DNA of 64,000 nt, from assembly GCF_014655595.1 (NCBI RefSeq), contig NZ_BNBL01000003.1, positions 69,877 through 133,876 of the forward strand, given 5' to 3'. Within the stretch, counting starts at the first letter, position 1, and every line of letters begins with the position of its first letter. The position numbers were made by a program, and so were the translations under genes. Below, one piece after another: positions 7,790 through 16,796 of the stretch. The DNA comes from Streptomyces griseocarneus. GTDB lineage: Bacteria; Actinomycetota; Actinomycetes; Streptomycetales; Streptomycetaceae. The notes beneath the pieces were generated by a model. The model saw only the letters and a list, made by a program, of their open reading frames with translations, was not told the DNA's origin and did no database searches.

Positions 7790-8713
7790 GTGATCATCGG
7801 CCTTGTCACGGCTGTCGCGGCCTCGGTGTGTTACGGCACAGGTTCGGTCCTGCAAGCCGTGGGGTCGCGCAAATCGGCCCGCAAGGAGGCCGCGACGGCC
7901 TCCGGGACGGGCACCACCCAGCACGGCGGCCCCAGCCTGTCGTCCACCGCGAAGGCGGCCGTGACCTGGGAGTTCATGGTCGGCACGGTCCTGGACTTCG
8001 TGGGCTTCGCCCTCGGCGCGCTCGCCGCGCGGATGCTGCCGCTCTTCCTCTCCCAGACCGTCATCAGCGCCAACCTCATCGTCACCGCCCTGCTGAGCAT
8101 CAAGCTGCTGGGCATCCGGCTGAACCGCAAGGAATGGCTGTCGATCGGCGTGGTCTGCTCGGCGCTGGTGCTGCTGGCGACCGCCGCCGGCCACGAGGGC
8201 AACGGCGACGCCGCCCGGTCCACCCACTGGTGGCTGCTGATCATCTCCTGTGTGCTGATGGGCGGCGGCTGGATCGCCGTCCACTTCCTCGGCTCGCGCG
8301 CCGCGATCCTCGCCGGTCTGCTCTCCGGCCTCGGCTTCGGTGCCATCGGCGTGGGCGTGCGCATCCTCGACGGCATCGACCCGTTCGACCTGACCGCCCT
8401 GATCTCCGACCCCGCGCTCTACGCCATCCTGATATCCGGCGGCGTGGGCATGTACCTCCACACCGTCGCCCTGCAGATCGGCTCGGTCAACGGCGCCACG
8501 GCCGCCCTGGTGGTCGGCGAGACCGTCCTGCCCGGCATCATCGGCGTCCTCTGGCTCGGCGACGCCTCCCGCGAGGGCTTCGCCTGGATGGCCGTCCTCG
8601 GCTTCCTGCTGGCCGTGGCGGGCGCGGTGGCGGTCGCCTGGTTCGGCGAGCCGGACGCGCATTCGGCCGCGCCGACGGAACCGAAGGCGCCGGAACCCAC
8701 AGCCGTGGGCTGA
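7790..8713 (+). CDS. DMT-superfamily (EamA-like) membrane transporter
   Basis: The 307-residue protein has about nine to ten membrane helices: a first helix IIGLVTAVAASVCYGTGSVL, then FVGFALGALAARMLPLFLSQ, NLIVTALLSIKLLGI, WLSIGVVCSALVLLATAA, WLLIISCVLMGGGWIAVHFL, AAILAGLLSGLGFGAIGVGV, and a C-terminal pair around TAALVVGETVLPGIIGVLWL and AVLGFLLAVAGAVAVAWF. The GETVLPGIIGVLWLGD segment is the typical end of DMT/EamA exporters. I chose GTG 7790 because GGAG lies six bases upstream and the hydrophobic N-terminus follows immediately. It ends in a 20-bp perfect hairpin. Substrate unknown. Confidence 0.8.
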   Translation: MIIGLVTAVAASVCYGTGSVLQAVGSRKSARKEAATASGTGTTQHGGPSLSSTAKAAVTWEFMVGTVLDFVGFALGALAARMLPLFLSQTVISANLIVTALLSIKLLGIRLNRKEWLSIGVVCSALVLLATAAGHEGNGDAARSTHWWLLIISCVLMGGGWIAVHFLGSRAAILAGLLSGLGFGAIGVGVRILDGIDPFDLTALISDPALYAILISGGVGMYLHTVALQIGSVNGATAALVVGETVLPGIIGVLWLGDASREGFAWMAVLGFLLAVAGAVAVAWFGEPDAHSAAPTEPKAPEPTAVG

Positions 8714-8725
8714 CGTCTTGTCCTC

Positions 8726-8770
8726 AAACGCCGGACGGGCTGACATTCCTTGTCAGCCCGTCCGGCGTTT
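8726..8770. terminator. Perfect 20-bp bidirectional terminator hairpin
   Basis: AAACGCCGGACGGGCTGACA at 8726-8745 pairs without mismatch with 8751-8770 around the loop TTCCT. Both sides end in A/T triplets, so it can terminate in both directions. It separates the convergent DMT gene and the thiamine operon; its last base overlaps the stop codon of the ATP-binding gene. Confidence 0.9.
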
Positions 8771-9786
8771 CAGGGGAGAACCACCACGTCGTCCGCCACG
8801 AAGACGGCACCCACCCGGTCCCCCACCCCCGGCGCCCCGGCGAGCGGGCACGCCGCCTCGATCTCCGGTCCGCCGTCGGGCCGCAACCGCACCACCACGT
8901 GGTCACCGCGGAAGGTCCTCGCGGTCACCTCGCAGGCCAGGCCCGCGGCCGCGGACGCCAGCCGCACCCCCGTCGGCCGCACCAGCACCCGGCACTCGCC
9001 CTCCGGCGTGTCCCCCGGCACCGGCAGCTTGCCCCACGCGGTGTCCGCGCGGCCGCCCCGCACCGTCGCCGGGACCACGTTCTCGAACCCCAGGAAGCGC
9101 GCCACGAACTCCGACGCGGGCCGCTGCCACACCTCAAGCGGGGTGCCCGCCTGGGCGATGCGCCCGTCGCGCATCACCACCACCCGGTCGGCGAGCGCGA
9201 ACGCCTCGCCCTGGTCGTGGGTGACCGCCAGCACCGTCGTCCCCAGCCGGTCGAACAGCGCCCGCAGCTCGACGACCAGCCGCTCGCGCAGGCTCCGGTC
9301 GAGCTGGCCCAGCGGCTCGTCGAGCATCAGCAGCCGCGGCTCGGGGGCCAGCGCCCGGGCCAGCGCCACGCGCTGCTGCTCGCCGCCCGACAGCGCCCCC
9401 ACCGGCCGCTTCCGCGCCCCCGGCAGGCCCACCAGGTCCAGCAGCTCGCCGACCCGGCGCTCGGTCTCGGCGCGCCCGGTGCCGCGCATGCGCAGGCCGA
9501 AGGCGACGTTGCCGCCCACGTCGCGCTGCGGGAAGAGCTGGTGGTCCTGGAACATCAGGCCCACCCCGCGCCGGTGCGTGGGCACGCCGCCCTGGTCCCG
9601 CCCCGCGAGCAGCACCCGCCCGGCGTCCGCCCGCTGCAGCCCGGCGACCACCCGCAGCAGCGTGGACTTGCCGCTGCCGCTCGGGCCGAGCACGCACACG
9701 ATCTCGTGCTCGGCGACCTCGAGGTCCACCGCGTCCAGCGCCGCGCGCTCGCCGAAGCGGACGGTCACCCCTTCGAGCCGAAGCAT
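8770..9786 (-). CDS. thiQ: Thiamine-type ABC transporter ATP-binding protein
   Basis: The 338-residue ATPase has Walker A GPSGSGKST at residues 34-42, Q-loop MFQDHQLFPQRDVGGNV, signature LSGGEQQRVALARALA, Walker B RLLMLDEPLGQLD and the H-loop AVTHDQGEAFALADR. The C-terminal 90 residues form a TOBE-like domain, so it belongs to the spermidine/iron/thiamine (MOI) importer group. It starts immediately after the permease stop (TAG then ATG, no gap). Membership of the TPP-riboswitch operon points to thiamine or a phosphorylated form as substrate. Gene symbol is by operon context; length is larger than enteric ThiQ. Confidence 0.88.
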   Translation of the reverse strand: MLRLEGVTVRFGERAALDAVDLEVAEHEIVCVLGPSGSGKSTLLRVVAGLQRADAGRVLLAGRDQGGVPTHRRGVGLMFQDHQLFPQRDVGGNVAFGLRMRGTGRAETERRVGELLDLVGLPGARKRPVGALSGGEQQRVALARALAPEPRLLMLDEPLGQLDRSLRERLVVELRALFDRLGTTVLAVTHDQGEAFALADRVVVMRDGRIAQAGTPLEVWQRPASEFVARFLGFENVVPATVRGGRADTAWGKLPVPGDTPEGECRVLVRPTGVRLASAAAGLACEVTARTFRGDHVVVRLRPDGGPEIEAACPLAGAPGVGDRVGAVFVADDVVVLP

Positions 9787-11490
9787 CTAGAACTCTCCCG
9801 TACGGTCGGTGCGCACCCGCTCCAGCACCAGCAGCGCCGCGGCGCACACCAGCATCAGGATGGTGCTGAGGGCCATCGCCTGCCCGTAGTTCAGCTCGCC
9901 GGGACGGCCCAGCAGCCGCGCCACGGCCACCGGAAGGGTGGGGCTGTCGGGGCGGGCGATGAAGACGGTCGCCCCGAACTCGCCCAGCGACACCGCGAAG
10001 GCGAAGCCGGCGGCCACCGCCAGCGCCCGACCCACCAGGGGCAGGTCCACCTCGCGCCACGCCCGCAGCGGTGACGCGCCGAGCACCGCCGCCGCCTCGC
10101 GCAGCCGGGCGTCCACCGCGCGCAGCACCGGCAGCATGGTGCGGACGACGAAGGGCACGCCCACCAGCGCCTGCGCCAGCGGCACCAGGATCCAGGAGGT
10201 GCGCAGGTCCAGCGGGGGTTCGTCCAGGCTGATCAGGAAGCCGAAGCCGACGGTCACCGCGGAGGTGCCCAGCGGCAGCATCAGCAGCGCGTCGAAGCCG
10301 CGCACGAGCCGTCCCTCGCGCCGGGTGAGGGCCGCGGCGGCGAGGCCGCCCACGACGACGGCGATGGCGGTGGCGGCCAGCCCGTAGGCCAGGGAGTTGC
10401 CGATCGCCTCCAGCGGGGCGACGACGAACGTACCGCCGTTCTCCCCGGCCGAGCCCAGGGCGCGGTAGAAGGTCAGGCCGTAGCCGTCCGGCCCGTCGAA
10501 GGAGCGCAGGACCAGGACCAGCAGGGGGACGAGCACGAGCAGGGCGACGACGGCCAGTACGGAGCCCAGAAGCGTCCACTCGGCGGCGCCGCGCGGCCGG
10601 CGGGCGGTGCCCGCGGCGTCGACCAGCCGCAGCGTCGCCTCGCGCCGCCGCACGGTCCAGGCGTGCACGCCCAGCAGCGCGGCCACCGCCGCGAACTGCA
10701 CCAGGGTCAGGACGGCGGCCGTGGGCAGGTCGAGGAGCTGCGCGGTCTGCTGGTAGATCTCCACCTCGAGGGTGGCGTAGCGGGGCCCGCCGAGGATCTG
10801 GATGACGCCGAAGGAGGTGAAGGTGAACAGGAAGACCATCAGGGCGGCGGCCGCCACCGCCGGCGCCAGCGCGGGCAGCGTCACCCGCCGCCAGGCCGCC
10901 AGCCGCCCGGCGCCCAGGACGCGTGCCGCCTCCTCCTGGCGCGGGTCGAGCTGCGCCCACAGGCCGCCGACGGTGCGCACGACGACGGCGTAGTTGAAGA
11001 AGACGTGCGCGAGGAGGATCGCCCAGACCGTGGTGTCCAGGCGCACGCCCCACAGCTCGTCCAGCAGCCCTCCGTGGCCCAGCAGGGCCAGGAAGGCCGA
11101 GCCCACGACGACGGTGGGCAGGACGAAGGGCACGGTGACCACGGCCCGCAGCAGGCGCTTGCCGGGGAAGTCGAAGCGCGCGAGGACGTACGCGCCGGGC
11201 AGCGCGAGGAGCAGCGTCAGCGCGGTGGAGGCGGCCGCCTGCCAGGTGGTGAACCACAGGACGTGGCCGATGCGCGGGTCGGTGATCACCTCGCCGATGC
11301 GGGCGAACTGCCACTGCCCGCCGTCCTTGAGGCCACGGCTGACGATCGAGGCGACCGGATAGGCGAAGAAGACCCCGAAGAAGGCGAGCGGCAGGGCCAT
11401 CAGGCCGAGCCGCGTCGCCGTGCGCCGGGGGCCGCCGCCCTCCGGGGCGGCGGCGTCGCGGGCGGCTACCTCAGGACGAGCGAGGACCAT
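9787..11490 (-). CDS. thiP: Thiamine-type ABC transporter permease (two fused permease halves)
   Basis: A 567-residue integral membrane protein with two BPD-transport inner-membrane modules, as in ThiP/FbpB/SfuB. The first EAA-like loop is EEAARVLGAGRLAAWRRVTL and the second is REAAAVLGASPLRAWREVDL. About twelve helices are visible, beginning with LMALPLAFFGVFFAYPVASI. Start choice: ATG 11490 overlaps the thiB stop by 25 bases, but AAGGA lies directly against it; the only other in-frame candidate is ATG 11400 right before the first helix. The long form gives a plausible short cytoplasmic tail. Together with ThiB and ThiQ it makes a complete importer. Confidence 0.88.
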   Translation of the reverse strand: MVLARPEVAARDAAAPEGGGPRRTATRLGLMALPLAFFGVFFAYPVASIVSRGLKDGGQWQFARIGEVITDPRIGHVLWFTTWQAAASTALTLLLALPGAYVLARFDFPGKRLLRAVVTVPFVLPTVVVGSAFLALLGHGGLLDELWGVRLDTTVWAILLAHVFFNYAVVVRTVGGLWAQLDPRQEEAARVLGAGRLAAWRRVTLPALAPAVAAAALMVFLFTFTSFGVIQILGGPRYATLEVEIYQQTAQLLDLPTAAVLTLVQFAAVAALLGVHAWTVRRREATLRLVDAAGTARRPRGAAEWTLLGSVLAVVALLVLVPLLVLVLRSFDGPDGYGLTFYRALGSAGENGGTFVVAPLEAIGNSLAYGLAATAIAVVVGGLAAAALTRREGRLVRGFDALLMLPLGTSAVTVGFGFLISLDEPPLDLRTSWILVPLAQALVGVPFVVRTMLPVLRAVDARLREAAAVLGASPLRAWREVDLPLVGRALAVAAGFAFAVSLGEFGATVFIARPDSPTLPVAVARLLGRPGELNYGQAMALSTILMLVCAAALLVLERVRTDRTGEF

Positions 11491-12557
11491 TCCTTGACCC
11501 ACTGGTCGCGGTTCGCGGCGATCTTCTCCGGGGCGAGCGTCTCGGGCTTGTCGATCCGCGCGCCGTACGTGGTGAAGACCTCGGGCAGCTTGGCGTCGTC
11601 GGCGGCGGGCCGGACGAACATCTGCAGCGGCATGTCCTCCTGGAACCTCTTGCTCAGCAGGAAGTCCAGCAGGGCCTTGCCGCCCTCGGCGTTCCCCGCG
11701 CCCTTGAGCAGGCCGGCGAACTCGATCTGCCGGAAGCAGGTGCCGGTGGCCACGCCGGTCGGGCCCTCCTTGGGCGCCGGCTTCACGCCGAGCACCTCGG
11801 CGGGCGGGCTGGAGGCGTAGGAGACGACGAGGGGCTTGTCGCCCTTGGCCTTCTTGCCGGCGGCGGAGCCGGAGAAGCGGTCGTTGTAGGCCTGCTCCCA
11901 GCCGTCGACGACCTCGACGCCGTTGTCCTTCAACTTCTTCCAGTAGTCCTTCCAGCCGTCGTCGCCGTACTTGGCGACGGTGCCGAGCTGGAAGGCGAGG
12001 CCGGGAGAGGAGGTCGCGGAGTTCTCGGTGACCAGGAGGTTCTTGTACTCCGGCTTGATCAGGTCGTCGAAGGACCGCGGCGGGTCCAGCTTGTGGTCCG
12101 CGAAGTAGGCGCGGTCGTAGTTGACGCAGATGTCGCCGGTGTCGACCGGCGTGACGCGGTGCTCTCCGGCGTCGAGCTGCAGGTTCTTGGGGACGCGGTC
12201 CAGGCCCTTGGCCTCGTACGGCGCGAAGATGCCCTTGTCGAGGGCGCGGGAGAGCAGGGTGTTGTCGACGCCGAAGAAGACGTCGCCCTGCGGGTGGCTC
12301 TTGGAGAGGATCGCCTGGTTGACGGCCCGGCCGGCGTCCCCGCTCTTGAGGACCTTGACCTTGTAGCCGGTCTGCTCGGTGAACTCCTTGAGGACGTCCT
12401 CCGAGGCGGCGAACGAATCGTGCGAGACGAGCGTGACCGTCTTGCTCTTCGACCCGTCCGAGCCCTTGTCGTCCGATCCCCCGCAGGCCGCGAGGACGGG
12501 CAGGCCGAGCGCGGCCACGGCGGCCGCGCCGACGGCACGCCGGAAGTTGGTGATCAT
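11466..12557 (-). CDS. thiB: Thiamine ABC transporter substrate-binding lipoprotein
   Basis: This 363-residue protein has a Sec lipoprotein signal with lipobox LAAC and Cys25. The mature part begins with a low-complexity Gly/Ser/Lys linker and then TVTLVSHDSFAASEDVLKEF, the characteristic start of ThiB/TbpA proteins; DVFFGVDNTLLSRAL, TPVDTGDICVNYDRAYF and SYASSPPAEV are further family-specific segments. It captures thiamine or its phosphates outside the membrane for ThiP/ThiQ. ATG 12557 lies just below the TPP riboswitch. The riboswitch ends in GGGAG, about 11 bases before the start, so the expression platform probably controls access to this Shine-Dalgarno sequence. Confidence 0.92.
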   Translation of the reverse strand: MITNFRRAVGAAAVAALGLPVLAACGGSDDKGSDGSKSKTVTLVSHDSFAASEDVLKEFTEQTGYKVKVLKSGDAGRAVNQAILSKSHPQGDVFFGVDNTLLSRALDKGIFAPYEAKGLDRVPKNLQLDAGEHRVTPVDTGDICVNYDRAYFADHKLDPPRSFDDLIKPEYKNLLVTENSATSSPGLAFQLGTVAKYGDDGWKDYWKKLKDNGVEVVDGWEQAYNDRFSGSAAGKKAKGDKPLVVSYASSPPAEVLGVKPAPKEGPTGVATGTCFRQIEFAGLLKGAGNAEGGKALLDFLLSKRFQEDMPLQMFVRPAADDAKLPEVFTTYGARIDKPETLAPEKIAANRDQWVKEWSSLVLR

Positions 12558-12566
12558 GGTGGTGCT

Positions 12567-12655
12567 GACTCCCTACGCCGGTACTAACCGGATCAGGTCC
12601 GAGGGTCTGCGGGCCGTGCCGCACTCTCAGCGCCCTGGGCGCTCCCCTGTCGGAT
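12567..12655 (-). promoter_or_regulatory. TPP (thiamine pyrophosphate) riboswitch
   Basis: Reading the minus strand, the conserved THI elements occur in order: GGGGAGCGCC near 12648, GCTGAGAG near 12630, then ACCCTCGGACCTGATCCGG near 12600-12586 and GGTTAGTACCGGCGTAGGGA ending near 12570. These are the CUGAGA and ACCUGAUCnGGnUAnUACCnGCGnAGGGA cores of the TPP aptamer. It lies directly upstream of thiB. Binding of TPP is expected to lower expression of thiBPQ; the 3' end contains the GGGAG ribosome-binding sequence, which points to translational control. Confidence 0.95.
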
Positions 12656-12705
12656 TGTTCATTTGTGCGAATGATCGCTTGTGCGAGTGGTGCAGGTGGA
12701 CAGTA

Positions 12706-13815
12706 TCAGCGCTCGGTGGCGGCCAGCTGTCCGCACGCGCCGTCGATCTCCTGGCCACGGGTGTCGCGTACGGTCACGGGCACGCCGTGCGCCGCGATCG
12801 CCTGGACGAAGGCCCGCTCGTCCTCCGGACGGGAGGCCGTCCACTTGGAGCCCGGGGTGGGGTTGAGCGGGATGAGGTTGACGTGCACCCGCTTGCCCTT
12901 GAGGAGGCGGCCGAGCAGGTCACCACGCCATGCCTGGTCGTTGATGTCCCGGATCAGGGCGTACTCGATGGAGATCCGGCGGCCGGACTTCTCGGCGTAC
13001 TCCCACGCGGCGTCGAGGACCTCACGGACCTTCCAGCGGGTGTTGACGGGCACGAGGGTGTCGCGCAGCTCGTCGTCGGGGGCGTGCAGCGAGACCGCCA
13101 GGCGGCACTTGAAGCCCTCGTCGGCGAAGCGGTGCATCGCCGGGACCAGGCCGACGGTGGAGACGGTGATGCCGCGCTGGGAGAGCCCCAGGCCGTCCGG
13201 CTCGGGGTCGGTGAGCCGGCGGATGGCGCCGACGACGCGCTTGTAGTTCGCCAGCGGCTCGCCCATGCCCATGAAGACGATGTTCGACAGGCGGGCGGGG
13301 CCGCCCGGCACCTCGCCGTCGCGCAGGGCGCGCATGCCGTCCACGATCTGGTGCACGATCTCGGCGGTGGACAGGTTGCGGTCCAGGCCCGCCTGGCCGG
13401 TGGCGCAGAACGGGCAGTTCATGCCGCAGCCGGCCTGGGAGCTGATGCACATGGTGACCCGGTCGGGGTAGCGCATGAGCACGGACTCGACGAGCTTGCC
13501 GTCGTGCAGGCGCCACAGGGTCTTGCGGGTGGTGTCGTCGTCGCACGAGATGTGCCGCACCACGCTCATCAGGTCCGGCAGCAGCTCGCCCGCGAGCTTC
13601 TCGCGGGCGGCGGCCGGGATGTCCGTCCACTGGGCCGGGTCGTGGGCGTAGCGGGCGAAGTAGTGCTGGGACAGCTGCTTCGCGCGGAACGGCTTCTCAC
13701 CGATCGCGGCGACGGCCTCGCGGCGCTCGGCCGGGCTGAGGTCGGCGAGATGGCGCGGCGGCAGCTTGGCCCCGCGGGGGGCGACGAACGTCAGTTCTCC
13801 AGGCGCGGGGGCCAT
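12706..13815 (-). CDS. rlmN: 23S rRNA (adenine(2503)-C(2))-methyltransferase RlmN
   Basis: A 369-residue radical SAM enzyme. The radical SAM cluster is CGMNCPFC with Cys130, Cys134 and Cys137 (CxxxCxxC), followed by GMGEPLANY and the SAM-binding STVGLVPAM segment; the C-terminal Cys in IDGACGQLA is the catalytic methyl-carrying cysteine. The family methylates C2 of A2503 in 23S rRNA and A37 of some tRNAs. Its neighbours are cdsA upstream on the same strand and the thiamine operon downstream. A closely related Cfr-type resistance enzyme is unlikely because length, context and motif flanks fit RlmN. Confidence 0.95.
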   Translation of the reverse strand: MAPAPGELTFVAPRGAKLPPRHLADLSPAERREAVAAIGEKPFRAKQLSQHYFARYAHDPAQWTDIPAAAREKLAGELLPDLMSVVRHISCDDDTTRKTLWRLHDGKLVESVLMRYPDRVTMCISSQAGCGMNCPFCATGQAGLDRNLSTAEIVHQIVDGMRALRDGEVPGGPARLSNIVFMGMGEPLANYKRVVGAIRRLTDPEPDGLGLSQRGITVSTVGLVPAMHRFADEGFKCRLAVSLHAPDDELRDTLVPVNTRWKVREVLDAAWEYAEKSGRRISIEYALIRDINDQAWRGDLLGRLLKGKRVHVNLIPLNPTPGSKWTASRPEDERAFVQAIAAHGVPVTVRDTRGQEIDGACGQLAATER

Positions 13816-14046
13816 GAGCGGGAACTCCTCATTGCGACGATGGCGGATGACCTCCGCTGTCGCGGAGCCGGCGGCAGGACGTGCCGGAACCCGGAGACCT
13901 CACAGGGCCACCCCCGGGCGCGGAGCCGGAAAAGGGCCCGCCGCACGCGACGAGCCCTTCCAGGGTACCCGGCCCGGAATCAGGCCGAGTCGATCACAAC
14001 CGACGGTCCGGACCAGCGGTCCGGTCCGGTACGCCGGTCCGGCGCC

Positions 14047-15132
14047 TCAGGCCGAGCCGACGAACGCCACCATGAGCAGCCACACCACCGGTGCCGTCGG
14101 CAGCAGCGAGTCCAGCCGGTCCATGATCCCGCCGTGCCCGGGCAGCAGGGCGCCCATGTCCTTGATGCCCAGGTCCCGCTTGATCATCGACTCGCCGAGG
14201 TCACCCAGCGTGGCGCTGACCGCGACCGCGAAGCCCAGCAGCAGGCCCTGCCACCACACTCCGTCGTCGATCAGGAACTGCATGCACAGCGCGCCCGCCA
14301 CCATCGCGAACGCCACGGCGCCGATCAGGCCCTCGCGGGTCTTGCCGGGGCTGATGCGCGGGGCGAGCTTGTGCTTGCCGAAGCGCCAGCCCACCGCGTA
14401 CGCACCCGTGTCGCTGACGACCGTCAGGATCAGGAACGTCAGCACCCGCCAGGCGCCGTCGCCCGCCGCCAGCATCAGCGCCACGAACGTGGCCAGGAAC
14501 GGCACGTAGAACGCCGCGAAGATGCCGGCCGTGACGTCCCTGAGGTAGTCGTCCGGCGGCTCCGTCATGCGCCACACGAGCACGGCGAGCGCGGTGAAGG
14601 CCATGGCCACCCACGCGCCCTCGGCGCCGCCCACGTAGCCCGCGACGGTCATCGCGGCGCCGCCGATCGCCAGCGGCACCAGGGGAGCCCTGATGGCCTT
14701 GCGCTCGGCCAGGCGGGAGGTCAGCTCCCACAGCCCGACCACCACGGCGACGACGATCACGCCGAGGAAGACGGGCTTGTAGATGAACAGGGAGGCGAGG
14801 ATCACCGCGCCGAGGCCGACACCGACCCCTATCGCGGCACGCAGATCCCGGCCCGCACTCTTCTTCGCCTTGGACCCCTGGGGGTTGGCAGGCTCCTGCG
14901 GCCGGATGTCGGGCTCCTGTTCATCGCGGAACAGGGGGCCACCGATGTGGGCGGCCCCCTGCTCACGGTCGGCACCGTCGTCCTGGTGTCCGCCTGCTCC
15001 GGGCACAATGGGCATGGCCCGAGTCTGCGCCGCGACGCCCGCCTCGTGCACAGGACCCGCCGGGGCAGGTCCCTGGTCGGTGGACCCCCAGTATCCGGCG
15101 CGCGGCGGGGCTCCCCAGGATGCGTCGTTCAT
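14047..15132 (-). CDS. cdsA: Phosphatidate cytidylyltransferase (CDP-diglyceride synthase)
   Basis: The 361-residue protein has a hydrophilic N-terminal extension of about 95 residues, rich in Pro/Gly/Gln, followed by about eight membrane helices. The family signature is complete at the C-terminus: SMIKRDLGIKDMGALLPGHG then GIMDRLDS. It makes CDP-diacylglycerol for phospholipid synthesis at the membrane. ATG 15132 shares one base with the frr stop (TGATG), so translation is coupled. The long N-terminal extension is common in actinobacterial CdsA. A weak hairpin of repeated GGTCCGG elements follows the stop near 14000-14030. Confidence 0.93.
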   Translation of the reverse strand: MNDASWGAPPRAGYWGSTDQGPAPAGPVHEAGVAAQTRAMPIVPGAGGHQDDGADREQGAAHIGGPLFRDEQEPDIRPQEPANPQGSKAKKSAGRDLRAAIGVGVGLGAVILASLFIYKPVFLGVIVVAVVVGLWELTSRLAERKAIRAPLVPLAIGGAAMTVAGYVGGAEGAWVAMAFTALAVLVWRMTEPPDDYLRDVTAGIFAAFYVPFLATFVALMLAAGDGAWRVLTFLILTVVSDTGAYAVGWRFGKHKLAPRISPGKTREGLIGAVAFAMVAGALCMQFLIDDGVWWQGLLLGFAVAVSATLGDLGESMIKRDLGIKDMGALLPGHGGIMDRLDSLLPTAPVVWLLMVAFVGSA

Positions 15133-15689
15133 CAGACCTCGAGCAGCTCGGCTTCCTTGTGCTTGAGCAGCTCGTCCACCTGCGCGACGTACTTCGCGGT
15201 GGTGTCGTCGAGCTCCTTCTCCGCGCGGCGCACCTCGTCCTCGCCGGACTCCTTGTCCTTGACGAGCTTGTCGAGGGCGTCCTTCGCCTTGCGGCGGATG
15301 GAGCGGATCGAGACCTTGGCGTCCTCGGCCTTGGTCTTGGCGACCTTGACGAACTCCTTGCGGCGCTGCTCGGTCAGCTCCGGGAAGGTCACCCGGATGA
15401 TGTTGCCGTCGTTGCTCGGGTTGACGCCGAGGTCCGAGTCGCGGATCGCCTGCTCGATGTTGCGCAGCGCGCTCTTGTCGAACGGGGTCACCACGGCCAT
15501 GCGCGGCTCGGGCACCGAGAACGACGCCAGCTGGTTGATGGGCGTCAGCGCGCCGTAGTAGTCCGCAACGATCTTGTTGAACATCGCCGGGTGCGCACGC
15601 CCGGTGCGGATCGCCGCGAAGTCCTCCTTGGCGACCACAACGGCCTTCTCCATCTTCTCCTCGGCCTCGAGGAGGATCTCTTCGATCAC
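15132..15689 (-). CDS. frr: Ribosome recycling factor
   Basis: The 185-residue protein has the usual RRF length and segments: [37 protein letters not shown], the loop [15 protein letters not shown] and the helical [17 protein letters not shown] with EF-G splits post-termination ribosomes. Two GTG codons are adjacent at 15692 and 15689. AGGAG lies three bases before the first and six before the second, so I prefer 15689. It is downstream of pyrH with a 167-base gap and couples to cdsA. Confidence 0.95.
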   Translation of the reverse strand: MIEEILLEAEEKMEKAVVVAKEDFAAIRTGRAHPAMFNKIVADYYGALTPINQLASFSVPEPRMAVVTPFDKSALRNIEQAIRDSDLGVNPSNDGNIIRVTFPELTEQRRKEFVKVAKTKAEDAKVSIRSIRRKAKDALDKLVKDKESGEDEVRRAEKELDDTTAKYVAQVDELLKHKEAELLEV

Positions 15690-15780
15690 CACTTGCTCCT
15701 GGTGTTATCAGTAAGCAGAGCCTCGCCCCTGCGCGCGTCTTCTCCTGCACGGTGTCCGACCGGCAGGCAGTTGTCCATCC

Positions 15781-15807
15781 CCGTGCCGAGGTCTTCCCAT
15801 GGCACGG
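15781..15807 (-). terminator. Weak hairpin between pyrH and frr
   Basis: CCGTGCC (15781-15787) pairs with GGCACGG (15801-15807) with a 13-base loop, 50 bases after the pyrH stop. The stem is short and lacks a U run, so partial termination or none is possible. Confidence 0.3.
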
Positions 15808-15856
15808 AGTTGCCGTCCGTCATCGTTCGGTGAGACGCGGACGGCGTACGGGCTCT

Positions 15857-16636
15857 TCAGTCCCGCGTGCCCTGGTCGCTCACGAGCGTGCCGATCTTCT
15901 CACCCTTGACGGCACGTGCGATGTTGCCCTCGGCGAGCAGCTCGAAGACCAGGATCGGCACCTTGTTGTCCATGCACAGGCTGATGGCGGTGGCGTCGGC
16001 GACCTTCAGGCCGCGGGCGAGCACCTCGCCGTACTCCAGGGCGTCGAACTTCACCGCGTCGGGGTTCTTCTTCGGGTCGGAGTCGTAGACCCCGTCGACG
16101 CCGTTCTTGCCCATGAGGATCGCCTCGGCGTGGATCTCCAGGGCGCGCTGGGCGGCGGTGGTGTCGGTGGAGAAGTAGGGCATGCCCATGCCCGCGCCGA
16201 AGATCACGACGCGGCCCTTCTCCAGGTGGCGCACGGCGCGCAGCGGGATGAACGGCTCCGCGACCTGGCCCATGGTGATGCCGGTCTGCACCCGGGTCTC
16301 GACGCCTTCCTTGGACAGGAAGTCCTGGAGGGCGAGGCTGTTCATGACGGTGCCGAGCATGCCCATGTAGTCCGAGCGGGCGCGGTCCATGCCGCGCTGC
16401 TGCAGTTCGGCGCCGCGGAAGAAGTTGCCGCCGCCGATGACGACGGCGATCTCGTAGCCCTCGCGGACCACGGCCGCGATCTCACGGGCGATGGCGTGCA
16501 CGACATCGGGGTCGACACCGAGCCCGCCGCCGCCGGCGAAGGCCTCACCTGACAGTTTCAGCAGGAACCGACGCCGCTTGCCCTGGTCGGCGCTGGTGTC
16601 GTCGGCTGCCTGCTTGGCGTCCGCGCCCTGGTTCAT
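15857..16636 (-). CDS. pyrH: UMP kinase
   Basis: The 259-residue protein is an amino-acid-kinase fold UMP kinase. Motifs are [61 protein letters not shown] and [16 protein letters not shown]. It phosphorylates UMP to UDP in the cytoplasm. ATG 16636 is supported by GAGGAG seven bases upstream; the preceding in-frame codons toward 16657 lack such support. An acidic/Gln-rich N-terminal tail of about 20 residues precedes the fold. It follows tsf after a terminator-like hairpin. Confidence 0.95.
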   Translation of the reverse strand: MNQGADAKQAADDTSADQGKRRRFLLKLSGEAFAGGGGLGVDPDVVHAIAREIAAVVREGYEIAVVIGGGNFFRGAELQQRGMDRARSDYMGMLGTVMNSLALQDFLSKEGVETRVQTGITMGQVAEPFIPLRAVRHLEKGRVVIFGAGMGMPYFSTDTTAAQRALEIHAEAILMGKNGVDGVYDSDPKKNPDAVKFDALEYGEVLARGLKVADATAISLCMDNKVPILVFELLAEGNIARAVKGEKIGTLVSDQGTRD

Positions 16637-16664
16637 TGCAGTTCTCCTCGTGCACATACGAAGA

Positions 16665-16712
16665 AGGCCATTGCCGGATGGATCCTTTCGGTTCCCTCTG
16701 CGGCAATGGCCT
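16665..16712 (-). terminator. 12-bp hairpin between tsf and pyrH (terminator or attenuator)
   Basis: AGGCCATTGCCG (16665-16676) pairs perfectly with 16701-16712; the 24-base loop contains GGATCC. On the minus strand the stem is followed by TTCTTCG. It lies about 85 bases past the tsf stop and 29 bases before the pyrH start. Confidence 0.6.
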
Positions 16713-16796
16713 CCTCGTCACATCAGCGGCCGGCCGGTGGACGGTCGGCTGCATACGACCCTAGCGGGTCGCGGGTCATTCGCTGCTGCCGACGGC

